Assembly: GCF_018917525.1 (NCBI RefSeq)
Contig: NZ_JAHLOS010000007.1
Coordinates: 1-64,000 of the forward strand
Direction: 5' to 3'
Source: Enterococcus raffinosus
Lineage (GTDB): Bacteria; Bacillota; Bacilli; Lactobacillales; Enterococcaceae
Length of the DNA stretch: 64,000 bases
The translations under genes were made by a program, and so were the position numbers. The notes under the pieces were generated by a model. The model made no database searches and was not told the origin of the DNA. It worked only from the letters and a program-made list of their open reading frames with translations. Of this stretch, positions 34,246 to 43,048 are shown one piece after another (position 1 is the first letter of the stretch; the number at the start of each line of letters is the position of its first letter).

Positions 34246-36387
34246 TTATTCCTTTCTTTCCGCAGTCAAAGTCAATTGATACTGGACTTTCTGCGCTGTT
34301 CTTGCATCACCGTAATAGATTCCGGAAAATCCTAACTTAGTAGATGATTTCCCAGCTAAATCTGAAAATGATAACGGTGCTTCATGTAATGAATTTGTTA
34401 AAGCGCCTAATTTCTGACCTTGCTCTGTCAAATTCAGAAACAAATCTTTTTGATTTCCTTCAACCGCTTGAGATAGCAGCTGAATACCTGAAGGATTTGA
34501 CAATTCCTGCAAAGCTGTCGCTTGAAGCTTCACTGGAAAAGAACTGTGGTTATCAATCGAATACTCTGCTGCTGCATGAACCGCTTGTTGGTTCTGTCCT
34601 TTTTCAGTATAAAAAGCCACCTCAACAGGAAAATTAATATCAAGCATTTCCTGAGTTGTTTTGAAGGGGACTTCCAACCACTCACTCGATTGACTATCAG
34701 GATCGGCTTTGATCCGGACATAGAGCCAGTATTCCGTTTGTTCCTTTAGTTTCGAAAAAACTACAGATTCATCCAAATGATCAGACTGCTTCTGCTCGAT
34801 GAATCCATCTCCCTCCGCGGCCGGATTAATTGATTTTTGCGCATATAGTTTGAATTCCGTGCCGCTAATTAAGTCATCATTATCATGTAATAGATACTCT
34901 GCTAAGTTAAATGTTGCTTCATTGACACCAGCCTCATAATCAACCTTTCTTAATTCGATGGGAGGGTTCAATCGCTTCAGCGTTATACTTTCAGCATTCT
35001 GAAGAATTATCTTTTCTTCGTTTGTGAAATCCGGTGTTTTCGGTTCAACGGTTCGGGTGATGTCCTTCAGAATAGTCCAAACACCTGGGTCTAATTGTGG
35101 CGTCAGCTTTAAAGGAGCTGTGTCCTCATTCGTAACTATCTCGTACCCATTCGTATCTGCTCCAAATTGGTTGAATGAAAAGGTATTCGAAACACTTGCA
35201 AAACCAATTGGATTGAAATTGCTTCCAGCTTTCGCTTTAAAATGCAGACGTTTTGTGTTGTCGATCTCAAATGTAGAACCTTGTCCAACTGTCCGATCAA
35301 AAACTGTTTCATCATGAGTCACGTTAAAATTCCCAATCGAATTCGGCAAAAATTTGATTTGACTGCCTCCAGCAATTCTTATATTACGGGGATAATTCAT
35401 AGAAAATTCTGCACCTTCTCCTACAGTAATGAAGCTTGGTTTATCAAAATAGAAGAAATAGCCATTATCAGGATTCGTGCCTGTTACAAGTAATTTAGAA
35501 TTTTTCCCTAACGAAATACGGCTATTGTTTGTTCCATCAGAGTAGCTAAAGCTATGATTCGAAGTGACATCCAATACGGCATCTTCCTCCAATGTAATAC
35601 TGCTAGGGTTTTCCGGCAGCCAAAATAAGCCGATCGTCCCACTAGTATTCTGCACAATTTTTGTATGACTACCGGCAGTAAATACAAAATTATTGCACTC
35701 AGCAAACTCTTCACCACTTCCCATTGAACCATCCACTTTTTGTTGCATAAAAAGATTGGTTCCATGAAAATAGATTTTTCCTGTAGAATGCCGAAAATAG
35801 AAAGGCTGAGCAATTTTATCGGAAAAATAATTGACATTCGTGATATGTAATTCACTCTTTGCAGCACTTCGCATAATGCCATAAAGCCCCTCTGCTCGAA
35901 CTGTAAAATCTGGTGAGCCAAAGGTCATATTTTGTAGCGTGATGGTTATTCCTGCCGTAGTAGAGTTGAATCCATGTTCTCCGTAATAAGAAATTTGACG
36001 GTTATTCCCATCAATCACCACATCGGCTGTGATTGTGGCAGCAGCATTGCCAATCACAAAAACTTCCGAAGATTCTGCTAATTTTATGTAAGGTTCCTTG
36101 TTTTTTAACGCGAGCTGCAACTCACTTAATGTGCTTACAATCGCCCATGATTCTTCATAGTTCTGAGCTCGAGAGGCAACAGATTCTGTAGGTACACTTG
36201 TTGTTTCCAAATCAGATGGTAGCTGGCTCTCAACCTCTTCAGAATCTTCAGTCATTGTTACACTCTGTTCTGTCTTTTGATTAAATGAAGACTCACTAGT
36301 CCTTGTTTCTGCCTGAACATAATTAGTAAAAAACAAGCCTAAACTTGTAAAAAAACAAATCAAACTAATATATAATCTTTTATTCAT
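34246..36387 (-). CDS. large secreted adhesin-like protein with pectate-lyase-like domain
   Basis: About 713 aa with a signal peptide ending around YVQAETRT. After a Ser/Thr/Glu-rich segment comes a region of short beta-strand repeats (DVVIDGNNRQISYYG, ITLQNMTFGSPDF and others) that looks like the right-handed helix of pectate-lyase-like adhesins. A fibronectin-like linker and a C-terminal domain of about 140 aa follow, the latter related to the 33064-33687 product. There is no LPXTG. The frame is open from 36450, but GGAGTCGATACA fits ATG 36387. It is the first gene of the four-gene cluster. Confidence 0.65.
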   Translation of the reverse strand: MNKRLYISLICFFTSLGLFFTNYVQAETRTSESSFNQKTEQSVTMTEDSEEVESQLPSDLETTSVPTESVASRAQNYEESWAIVSTLSELQLALKNKEPYIKLAESSEVFVIGNAAATITADVVIDGNNRQISYYGEHGFNSTTAGITITLQNMTFGSPDFTVRAEGLYGIMRSAAKSELHITNVNYFSDKIAQPFYFRHSTGKIYFHGTNLFMQQKVDGSMGSGEEFAECNNFVFTAGSHTKIVQNTSGTIGLFWLPENPSSITLEEDAVLDVTSNHSFSYSDGTNNSRISLGKNSKLLVTGTNPDNGYFFYFDKPSFITVGEGAEFSMNYPRNIRIAGGSQIKFLPNSIGNFNVTHDETVFDRTVGQGSTFEIDNTKRLHFKAKAGSNFNPIGFASVSNTFSFNQFGADTNGYEIVTNEDTAPLKLTPQLDPGVWTILKDITRTVEPKTPDFTNEEKIILQNAESITLKRLNPPIELRKVDYEAGVNEATFNLAEYLLHDNDDLISGTEFKLYAQKSINPAAEGDGFIEQKQSDHLDESVVFSKLKEQTEYWLYVRIKADPDSQSSEWLEVPFKTTQEMLDINFPVEVAFYTEKGQNQQAVHAAAEYSIDNHSSFPVKLQATALQELSNPSGIQLLSQAVEGNQKDLFLNLTEQGQKLGALTNSLHEAPLSFSDLAGKSSTKLGFSGIYYGDARTAQKVQYQLTLTAERKE

Positions 36388-36743
36388 TGTATCGACTCCA
36401 AAAATTTTAAAACTTCGCCAATAGTAGTAATATAAATAAAAAACAATCAATTAACAATTTCAAAATAAAACAAAATATTCAATAACACCCGTCATTGAAA
36501 TTTGTGATTTTAATCATTGATTATTTAAAATAGATATAAATAAATAATAATTACAATTAACATCATCGCGATTTTACCTCTGAAATTATTTGAAAGAAGC
36601 CCATAACACTCAAACATTTTCCGCTTTTTTTAAATTTCTGATCGATTATCCCCTCTTTTTTTGATCATTTGTTCTTAAAAAATGTTTTTTTGAAGAAATT
36701 TGACTAAAATTCAATTCTATTTTGAAGTTAAATTAATAAAAAA
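36388..36743. other. AT-rich intergenic region upstream of the surface cluster
   Basis: About 355 bases of A+T-rich DNA with no convincing gene. It must contain the promoter of the adhesin cluster on the minus strand. I see no structured RNA or repeat. Confidence 0.4.
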
Positions 36744-36767
36744 AGCTTGATCTGATGTGATCAAGCT
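36744..36767 (-). terminator. terminator of the AraC-GNAT/HelD unit
   Basis: AGCTTGATC and GATCAAGCT arms with a 6-nt loop are followed by seven T on the minus strand. Confidence 0.85.
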
Positions 36768-36792
36768 AGTAGAGACTTATTTTCTATTGTTC

Positions 36793-37614
36793 TTAAGATA
36801 CGGTAAGAATCAGTTTTTCTGTGGGATAATTAATCTCGACAATTTTTTGGCTGGGCAGAAAGCCAAGATTTAATAGTCGCTGCCGATAACCAATATCCAA
36901 TTTATCGGATTCCCTAAAGGTTGTCGTATAAAGCAGCTGCGGTCTTTTTTCACTGATTACACTCGTGAGTAGTTTTTTCTCTAGATCCAATTCCCAACAT
37001 GTGGGTAATACTGTGAGGTTCTCGATTTTTTGCATCTTGGAGTCAAGCAGCAGTAATCCAACAACTCGTCCTTTTGCCCAAGCCAGATAACAATTCCCTT
37101 CATTAATAAACATACGTAATGAATGAAGATACGCCTCCTTCTCTAAGTAAGGAAGGGCCCCTCGCATCAGTTGAGCAAATGCAAGAATCAGTTCTTGCTC
37201 CTTTATTTTCCCCTGGCGAATTTGAATATCTTGCTTTTCAACCCAAAGCAGATAGTCAGCTGCGATAAAAGGTTCCTCAATGAAGAAATCCTTTTTCTGC
37301 AAACGAAAACGGTTCGGTGTAAGCTTATAAAGTTCTTCGAAGGCTTTCGTAAAGGCCTGCTGGCTCTGATACCCCAGTTGCACCGCTATTTCAATAATTC
37401 TCTGATCCGAATAAAGTAACGATTTGGCAGCCTCATTCAATCGGCGGCGCTTGATATAGTTATAAACAGATTGATGAGTCGTCTCTTTGAATTCATGCAG
37501 CAGATAATATTTTGAATAGTGAAGCTGCTTCGCTAGTTCTTCCAGTGTCATCTTCTCATGAAGATGCTCCTCCACATATGCTGTAATACTGGTTACCAAC
37601 TGAGAATTATTCAT
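36793..37614 (-). CDS. AraC-type HTH fused to a GNAT-like acetyltransferase domain
   Basis: About 273 aa. The N-terminal third is an AraC double helix-turn-helix (MTLEELAKQLHYSKYYLLHEF and RIIEIAVQLGYQSQQAFTKAF, ending in LTPNRFR). The C-terminal part (about residues 160-273) reads like a GNAT fold: CYLAWAKGRVVGLLLLDS, NLTVLPTCWELDLEKKLL and YRQRLLNLGFLPSQ. ATG 37614 fits AAAGGAAG better than GTG 37623. It starts 5 nt after the HelD-like gene, so the two are co-expressed. Confidence 0.65.
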   Translation of the reverse strand: MNNSQLVTSITAYVEEHLHEKMTLEELAKQLHYSKYYLLHEFKETTHQSVYNYIKRRRLNEAAKSLLYSDQRIIEIAVQLGYQSQQAFTKAFEELYKLTPNRFRLQKKDFFIEEPFIAADYLLWVEKQDIQIRQGKIKEQELILAFAQLMRGALPYLEKEAYLHSLRMFINEGNCYLAWAKGRVVGLLLLDSKMQKIENLTVLPTCWELDLEKKLLTSVISEKRPQLLYTTTFRESDKLDIGYRQRLLNLGFLPSQKIVEINYPTEKLILTVS

Positions 37615-37619
37615 TGATC

Positions 37620-39617
37620 TCACTTCCTTTGAAGAAAATAAAGAGCGTGCATCGCTCGTGTTGCAGCAACGAATAATTGCTGTCTGCCTAATAAGCCAGG
37701 ATATGTTGCTTCGTCTGCGTCAACCACGATTACCGCATCAAACTCCAGACCTTTCGACTGAACAAGGGGGCAAATGGATAGATTTTCCTGTAAGCTTGTC
37801 GATTCATCCGCCAACACTTCGCAGGCTAGTCCTTGACTTTCTAATAGCTCTCGCCATTCATGCGCTCGTGCTAAGGTCTTTGTAATTAAAGCAATCGTTG
37901 TTAATTCCTGTTTTCTTAACTGTTCGACTAATTCTATTATACTTGATATTTCCTCCGACTGAGACCCAACCATCCGTTTTTCTGGTTTCCTACCATGGCG
38001 CAAAACCGGTTCAATCGTTTGATCACTAATAATTTTTTTCGCACAGGAAATAATCTCATAGGTCGAGCGATAGCTTTTTGTCAGGTAAATCGATTGGGCG
38101 CTTGGGTAATAATTTTGTACGTCGGATAAATGCATCTCATTGATCGTAGTCAAGGACTGAGTAAAATCACCAATTAGCAATACCGGACAGGTAAACATTT
38201 TTTTGAATACTTCAAACTGGATCGGTGTGTAATCCTGCATCTCATCGATAATCAAATAGCGAATCGTTGAAAATTCATCCACCCCTTCAAGAAATAGTCG
38301 AATATAAATAATCGGGAATAAATCAGAATAGCTTAGGGATTTTCGCATTTCGAATCCTTGCTCTGCTAAAAAACTTTGATAAAGTTTAGTGCTATTGGTA
38401 TTGTTGAACATTTTCTTCAAACGACTGACTAGTTGTTTTTTCGTCGGTTTTCTTTTTGGCTGAAATGGGCGGACACGGAGATTTTCCAAAATATCCTCTG
38501 CGATTAGCTGAAACCGCTGGAAAATGGATTTCTTATGATACGCCTTGTATCGCTTAAGAATAAACTCCGCATCGTATTCGTAATCACCAATTAAGATCGG
38601 GTGTGGAGAGAAGTTTTCGATTTCTTTAAGATAGGTCTTCAAATCAGCAACACATTTTTTGGTAGAGAGATATCGAACTCGTTCGTTTAGTTGCGGCTGT
38701 TTTTCTAAATAGAGCATTTCAATTTCTTGAAAACGAGAAGGAACATTGGCAGTTCCAGCTATTCTTTGTCCAAACTCATCAATCGTCCATTCAGTCACTG
38801 GCTCTTCACCCAGTTCAGGCAGCACCTGTGCGATAAACCTGCTAAAGGTACGATTGGGAGAAAGGATCATCACTTGATCTGACGTAATACGATTGCGAAA
38901 ATGATAAAGTAAAAAAGCGATACGATGCAAGGCAATCGATGTTTTACCTGATCCTGCCACTCCTTGGATGATCATATCCTTTGATCGGCTATCGCGAATC
39001 ACTTGATTTTGCTCCTTTTGGATCGTGCTGATGATGGTCGACATCTGTCCGCCCTTTTGCTGCCGCAGTTCATTTTGCAGCACCTCATCAAAAACTGTCG
39101 TGTCAGACTCCACTACATAATCGATTGCCCCATCCTTAAACTTGATCTGCCGTTTTCGTTGAATGTCACCAGAGGCTGTTCCTGCTGGCGTTTGAAAATG
39201 TGCTTCACCTAAATCATAATCATAGAAAATACTCGCAATCGGCGCTCGCCAATCATAGATCAACAATCCCTCTTCCTTCGTTGAAAATGAAAAAGAGCCT
39301 ACATAGATTTTCTCTGCTGTCTGTTCACCGTCATAAACAAAATCAACTCGAGTGAAATAAGGATTCTTTTTTTGTTTCTCCAAGCGAATCAATTGTTTTC
39401 CACTAACCGTCTCCGCTACTTGCTGCTGATCTAAAAGTCGTGAATTGATAAACATTTCATGAGGATCGATCTCTCCCTTATAATCAACCAGATACTGATG
39501 AAATTGCTGCGTTTCCGTTGAGAAATGAAGCAATTCCTGCTGAAGACTGGTTTCCTTTTCCTCAATCTCCTTACGAATGGCTTGCCATTCCTGCTGCTCT
39601 TCCATTAAACTGTCCAT
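37620..39617 (-). CDS. HelD-like UvrD/Rep-family ATPase (RNA polymerase recycling factor type)
   Basis: About 665 aa. An N-terminal coiled-coil arm (EEQQEWQAIRKEIEEKE) is followed by the HelD-specific DWRAPIASIFYDYD segment, Walker A QGVAGSGKTSIALHRIA, motif II IIDEMQDYTPIQ and the C-terminal motifs VQSKGLEFDAVIVVDA and VAATRAMHALYF. HelD proteins displace stalled RNA polymerase from DNA. At this length it is a shorter HelD variant. ATG 39617 follows GAGGTGA; a GTG lies three codons earlier. Confidence 0.82.
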   Translation of the reverse strand: MDSLMEEQQEWQAIRKEIEEKETSLQQELLHFSTETQQFHQYLVDYKGEIDPHEMFINSRLLDQQQVAETVSGKQLIRLEKQKKNPYFTRVDFVYDGEQTAEKIYVGSFSFSTKEEGLLIYDWRAPIASIFYDYDLGEAHFQTPAGTASGDIQRKRQIKFKDGAIDYVVESDTTVFDEVLQNELRQQKGGQMSTIISTIQKEQNQVIRDSRSKDMIIQGVAGSGKTSIALHRIAFLLYHFRNRITSDQVMILSPNRTFSRFIAQVLPELGEEPVTEWTIDEFGQRIAGTANVPSRFQEIEMLYLEKQPQLNERVRYLSTKKCVADLKTYLKEIENFSPHPILIGDYEYDAEFILKRYKAYHKKSIFQRFQLIAEDILENLRVRPFQPKRKPTKKQLVSRLKKMFNNTNSTKLYQSFLAEQGFEMRKSLSYSDLFPIIYIRLFLEGVDEFSTIRYLIIDEMQDYTPIQFEVFKKMFTCPVLLIGDFTQSLTTINEMHLSDVQNYYPSAQSIYLTKSYRSTYEIISCAKKIISDQTIEPVLRHGRKPEKRMVGSQSEEISSIIELVEQLRKQELTTIALITKTLARAHEWRELLESQGLACEVLADESTSLQENLSICPLVQSKGLEFDAVIVVDADEATYPGLLGRQQLFVAATRAMHALYFLQRK

Positions 39618-39752
39618 CGTAATCACCTCTCACAATTGTGGTCAAATAAATAGTATAAATGAGAGGTAGAACTTTTTTTGCATCAATGTTGTGGTCTTTT
39701 TTAAGAGACATACGTTCAGATAAATAAACTTGATATTGTTGAAAGAAAAAAG

Positions 39753-39776
39753 CGAGATGCATTGTTTTGCATCTCG
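39753..39776 (-). terminator. terminator of the MarR/oxidoreductase unit
   Basis: CGAGATGCA and TGCATCTCG arms are followed by a T-run on the minus strand, just past the oxidoreductase stop. Confidence 0.85.
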
Positions 39777-39793
39777 TTTATTTTGGTAAATCT

Positions 39794-40839
39794 TTAGTTT
39801 ATCAGTGTCACTACATATTTGGTCGCGCTAACACCTTTTTTCAATTCGGCTAAAACGGTTGGGATTGAAGATAATTCTGTTCCCATTACTTGGACTTTAG
39901 GAGCCGGAACGAATTGTTTCGTACTAAGTGCTTCAGGCAGATACTCTTTGAAGATCGCTGTCCCCACCTCAGTATTTCGTATATCGCTGCCCCAGATAGA
40001 AGATAGTTGAACATTGCGTGTATTTCTGAACAATGATCCTAATTTAGTTAATAGCGCTGGTTGTGCACAGGCAATTTTCGTTTTAGTCGTAGACACTTTA
40101 AGGATTTTTAGAGCAGACTGAAGAGAATTTGGGACAATAGCGAATATCCCGCTTAAAGGAGCACCACTAAGACAATCAGCAATTTTTTCTTCTACGTTTG
40201 CCTCATGATAGTCAAACACGAATTCAGCCCCAAGTGATTTAACATAAGCAAAATTCTTGGCAGAAGCAGTGGTGATCACACGGTAGCCAGCGGCAGCGGC
40301 TAACTGAATCGCGTTACTACCAACTGCGGAGGAGCCTCCTAAAATGACAACAAATTGATCACTTTTAACTGGAACAACCTTTGGAAGTCTCAAACCAAGA
40401 TGTTCCCTTTCAAATAAACCTGTAGCTGCGGTTGATAACGCGATGGGCAACCCCGCAGCGGCTGAATAGTCGATAAATGCTGGAATAGGTGAAGTCATTT
40501 TTTCATTTAGTAGACAATAATTTTGAAAGGCCCCTTCTTTTGAAGAATTTACTTCTTTCTCGGTTCCCAAAGCAAGTCCCATAACACGATCACCCACCTT
40601 GAACGTGGTGACCTCACTTCCAACCTCGACAACTTCACCTGAAACATCTCCGCCCACGATTGCTGGGTAGTTCAACCAAGGCATGATCAGTCTACGCTGC
40701 ATTCCTTGAAGAGCATCAACAACGTTCATTCCTATAGCATGACCTTCACAGTCATTTGTTTGCTTCCTGGATGTGGATAGTCTGCTTTAGCAACCTCAAA
40801 TTTTGCAGAGGCACTCTTCAACCACAAAGCTTCATTCAT
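39794..40839 (-). pseudogene. zinc-free MDR oxidoreductase (quinone-reductase-like), frameshifted
   Basis: The main frame (39794-40729, 311 aa) has the MDR core: NYPAIVGGDVSGEVVEVGSE, KVGDRVMGLALG and the NAD(P) motif VVILGGSSAVGSNAIQLA. It lacks the usual first 35 or so residues. They are present upstream in another frame: ATG 40839, behind AAAGGA, encodes MNEALWLKSASAKFEV...GSKQMTVKV and then stops. The two frames rejoin as TVKV-HAIGMNVVDAL if one base is restored near 40753, as expected for this family. Either a real one-base deletion or a sequencing error; the shorter frame could still start at ATG 40729. It lies downstream of a MarR gene. Confidence 0.75.
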
Positions 40840-40858
40840 GATTGAATCCTTTGAATAA

Positions 40859-41296
40859 TTACTCATCTTCATTCTCCTTTAGTGAATTGATAGCACTAAG
40901 TACCTGCTCCATATTCTTAATTAGTGACGAGGCATTTTCTTCACCCATTTGCTTAATAATCTTTTTAATGGCCAATTGAATAGTTTTTACTACTTCTTTT
41001 GCGCGAGCTTCTCCCTTATCCGTAAGTACTACTCGAACTTTTCTACGATCTTCTAAATCTAGTTTTCTAGCTATTTCACCACTTTTTTCTAATTCATTTA
41101 GAAAAGTAGTGATTCGGGCAGGGGGCAAATTGCAGGCTTTACTAATCTCACTAGGCAGCACCTCTCCTTCTGAGTATTGGGATAAATAAACGAGTACAAG
41201 TGCTCTTCCTTCAGAATATTTTCTCAATTCTTTGACCGCTTCCGTATTTTTTATTGCTATGTACGTTGAGTAAAATTCATTTACTAATTCGTCCAT
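40859..41296 (-). CDS. MarR family transcriptional regulator
   Basis: A 145-aa winged-helix protein with helix-turn-helix EISKACNLPPARITTFLNELEKSG and the wing DLEDRRKVRVVLTDKG. It precedes the oxidoreductase (pseudo)gene by 19 nt and probably controls it. The promoter region holds a long imperfect inverted repeat (41346-41382), a plausible autoregulatory operator. Confidence 0.85.
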   Translation of the reverse strand: MDELVNEFYSTYIAIKNTEAVKELRKYSEGRALVLVYLSQYSEGEVLPSEISKACNLPPARITTFLNELEKSGEIARKLDLEDRRKVRVVLTDKGEARAKEVVKTIQLAIKKIIKQMGEENASSLIKNMEQVLSAINSLKENEDE

Positions 41297-41340
41297 TCTC
41301 TACTTCCTCCTAATCGATAGTCCTTTATCTCTTTATATAA

Positions 41341-41382
41341 TTATAAAACAAAATTATTCTATTGTAAAATAGTTTCGTTTTG
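41341..41382 (-). promoter_or_regulatory. promoter with MarR-type inverted repeat
   Basis: On the minus strand, TTTACA (41369-41364), a 17-nt spacer and TATAAT (41346-41341). The arms AAAACAAAATTATT and AATAGTTTCGTTTT (12 of 14 positions paired) flank a central CTATTGTAAAATAG, spanning 41346-41382 and covering the whole promoter. Confidence 0.6.
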
Positions 41383-41444
41383 TAACTAAATTCCGAAGCA
41401 CTAAATGATCGAGAAAATATGAATACTTTCGATTGAACAAAAAA

Positions 41445-41468
41445 ACGAGACTTTACTACTCGTCTCGT
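41445..41468 (-). terminator. terminator of nanE
   Basis: ACGAGAC and GTCTCGT arms are followed by a T-run on the minus strand. Confidence 0.75.
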
Positions 41469-41511
41469 TCTCGTGAATCTTATTGTTTTTAATCGTTACG
41501 ATTTGTCGGAA

Positions 41512-42207
41512 TTATTTTAGACCTTTTACAAAGCGTTCCGTGATTTCCTTAGGTCGTGTGATGGCGCCGCCTACGACGATTCCACACACGCCCATGGCTT
41601 GGATCTTTTTCGCTTGTTCCGGTGTATGGATCTGTCCTTCAGCAATCACAGGCAGGTTGGCCTCGACTAATTTTTCGATCAATTCATAATCTGGACCCTG
41701 AGCTGTTCGGCTAGCTGTCTCTGCTGTGTACCCGCTTAATGTCGTCCCAACAAAATCAGCGCCAGCTTCAAAAGCATTCATTCCTTCTTCAAAGGTAGCG
41801 ATGTCCGCCATCAATAATTGATCCGGATAGTTCTCCTTGATCTGTTGAATGAATTGATTGATCATCAATCCATCGTGACGTTTACGCAGGGTACAGTCCA
41901 AGGCGATCACCTCCACACCTGTTTCTACTAGCGCATCGACTTCCTGCATACTAGCAGTAATAAAGGGTTCCTCTGGCGGATATTGTTTTTTGATCAAGCC
42001 GATCATCGGCAGGTCCACCACAGCTTTGATCTCCCGGATATCTCGTACAGAATTTGCCCGAATCGCTACCGCGCCACCTTCTTTTGCTGCTAAGGCTAAG
42101 AGCGGCATCACTCCGCCTTTTTCACTATATAATGGTTCCCCCGGTAAAGCCTGACAGGAAACGATTAAGCCATTTTTTATTAAGGTCAAAAATTCTTCTC
42201 TAGTCAT
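41512..42207 (-). CDS. nanE: N-acetylmannosamine-6-phosphate 2-epimerase
   Basis: A 231-aa TIM barrel. The NanE signatures are [45 protein letters not shown] (catalytic Lys region) and [13 protein letters not shown]. It converts ManNAc-6-P to GlcNAc-6-P. It lies after a terminator and has its own upstream region, so it is transcribed separately from the aldolase operon. No sialic acid lyase or ManNAc kinase is in the window, so it may serve a PTS that delivers ManNAc-6-P directly. That is inference. Confidence 0.88.
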   Translation of the reverse strand: MTREEFLTLIKNGLIVSCQALPGEPLYSEKGGVMPLLALAAKEGGAVAIRANSVRDIREIKAVVDLPMIGLIKKQYPPEEPFITASMQEVDALVETGVEVIALDCTLRKRHDGLMINQFIQQIKENYPDQLLMADIATFEEGMNAFEAGADFVGTTLSGYTAETASRTAQGPDYELIEKLVEANLPVIAEGQIHTPEQAKKIQAMGVCGIVVGGAITRPKEITERFVKGLK

Positions 42208-42303
42208 TTACTTCTCTCCAATCCAGTCTGTACATGATTCCCGTATTATCCAAATAATACTAAAAGATTAACATGACCAAAAAAATCTGTATAGACAAAA
42301 AAA

Positions 42304-42334
42304 GTTCTCACCTCAAAAATTTCAAGGTGAGAAC
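42304..42334 (-). terminator. terminator of the second PTS/aldolase cluster
   Basis: GTTCTCACCT and AGGTGAGAAC, a 10-bp perfect stem, are followed by seven T on the minus strand. Confidence 0.88.
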
Positions 42335-42338
42335 ATGA

Positions 42339-43016
42339 TTAATATTTTTCTATCGTAACCAAACTCTGTTTCAGCTTCATGACTTTTTCCCTGTAAGAGC
42401 CTGCTTCTTCATTGAATAAGGCAGAGGTTCCCACTACATAAAGGTTTGCGCCATACTTGCTGATCGCCGGAGCCGTTACTGAATTGATATTGCCATCCAC
42501 TTCTATCAGCGGTTTGATTGGACTCGTTTCCAGCTGACGATTCAAGCGTTTGATTTTCTCCAAAACCTTTAACTGAAACTTTTGTCCTGCGAATCCTGGA
42601 TTAACGGTCATTACAAGAATCAGTTCGATGGAATCAAGGTAAGGAAAAAGCATTTCGATCGGCGTCTCAGGATTGAGCGCAATCCCAGCTTTGATCCCTT
42701 TGTCATGAATCTTCTTCAATAGTGTTGCTGGTTCCTTTGTCGTCTCGATATGAAACGTCAGATAGTCAGGTGCCAGTGGGGCAAACATTTCAATGTATTT
42801 CTCTGGATCAACACAGGCCAAATGAATATCAGTAGTGAATTTTCCTGTCTGAATGATCGGTTCTAAGACATAAGGCGCCATCGCCAAGTTGTCGACATAA
42901 ACGCCATCCATCACATCACAATGCAGCCAATCAATTCCGGCTGCCTCCAAATCCTGCAATTCTTGTCCTAATGCTAGTTGATTTCCACACATGATCGATG
43001 CTGCGATTTTTTCCAT
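42339..43016 (-). CDS. ribulose-phosphate 3-epimerase family protein (AlsE-like)
   Basis: A 225-aa TIM barrel. The signature IDWLHCDVMDGVYVDNLAMAP and the segments DIHLACVDPEKYI, LVMTVNPGFAGQKF and LIEVDGNINSVTAP hold the metal-binding His and Asp residues. The N-terminus (AASIMCGNQLALGQEL) differs from housekeeping Rpe and is closer to allulose-6-phosphate epimerases. With the adjacent aldolase and dehydrogenase it probably epimerises a ketose phosphate in a catabolic route. The exact sugar is not determined. Confidence 0.75.
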   Translation of the reverse strand: MEKIAASIMCGNQLALGQELQDLEAAGIDWLHCDVMDGVYVDNLAMAPYVLEPIIQTGKFTTDIHLACVDPEKYIEMFAPLAPDYLTFHIETTKEPATLLKKIHDKGIKAGIALNPETPIEMLFPYLDSIELILVMTVNPGFAGQKFQLKVLEKIKRLNRQLETSPIKPLIEVDGNINSVTAPAISKYGANLYVVGTSALFNEEAGSYREKVMKLKQSLVTIEKY

Positions 43017-43048
43017 TTCCGCTCCTCCATCAATGATTACACTAAAAG

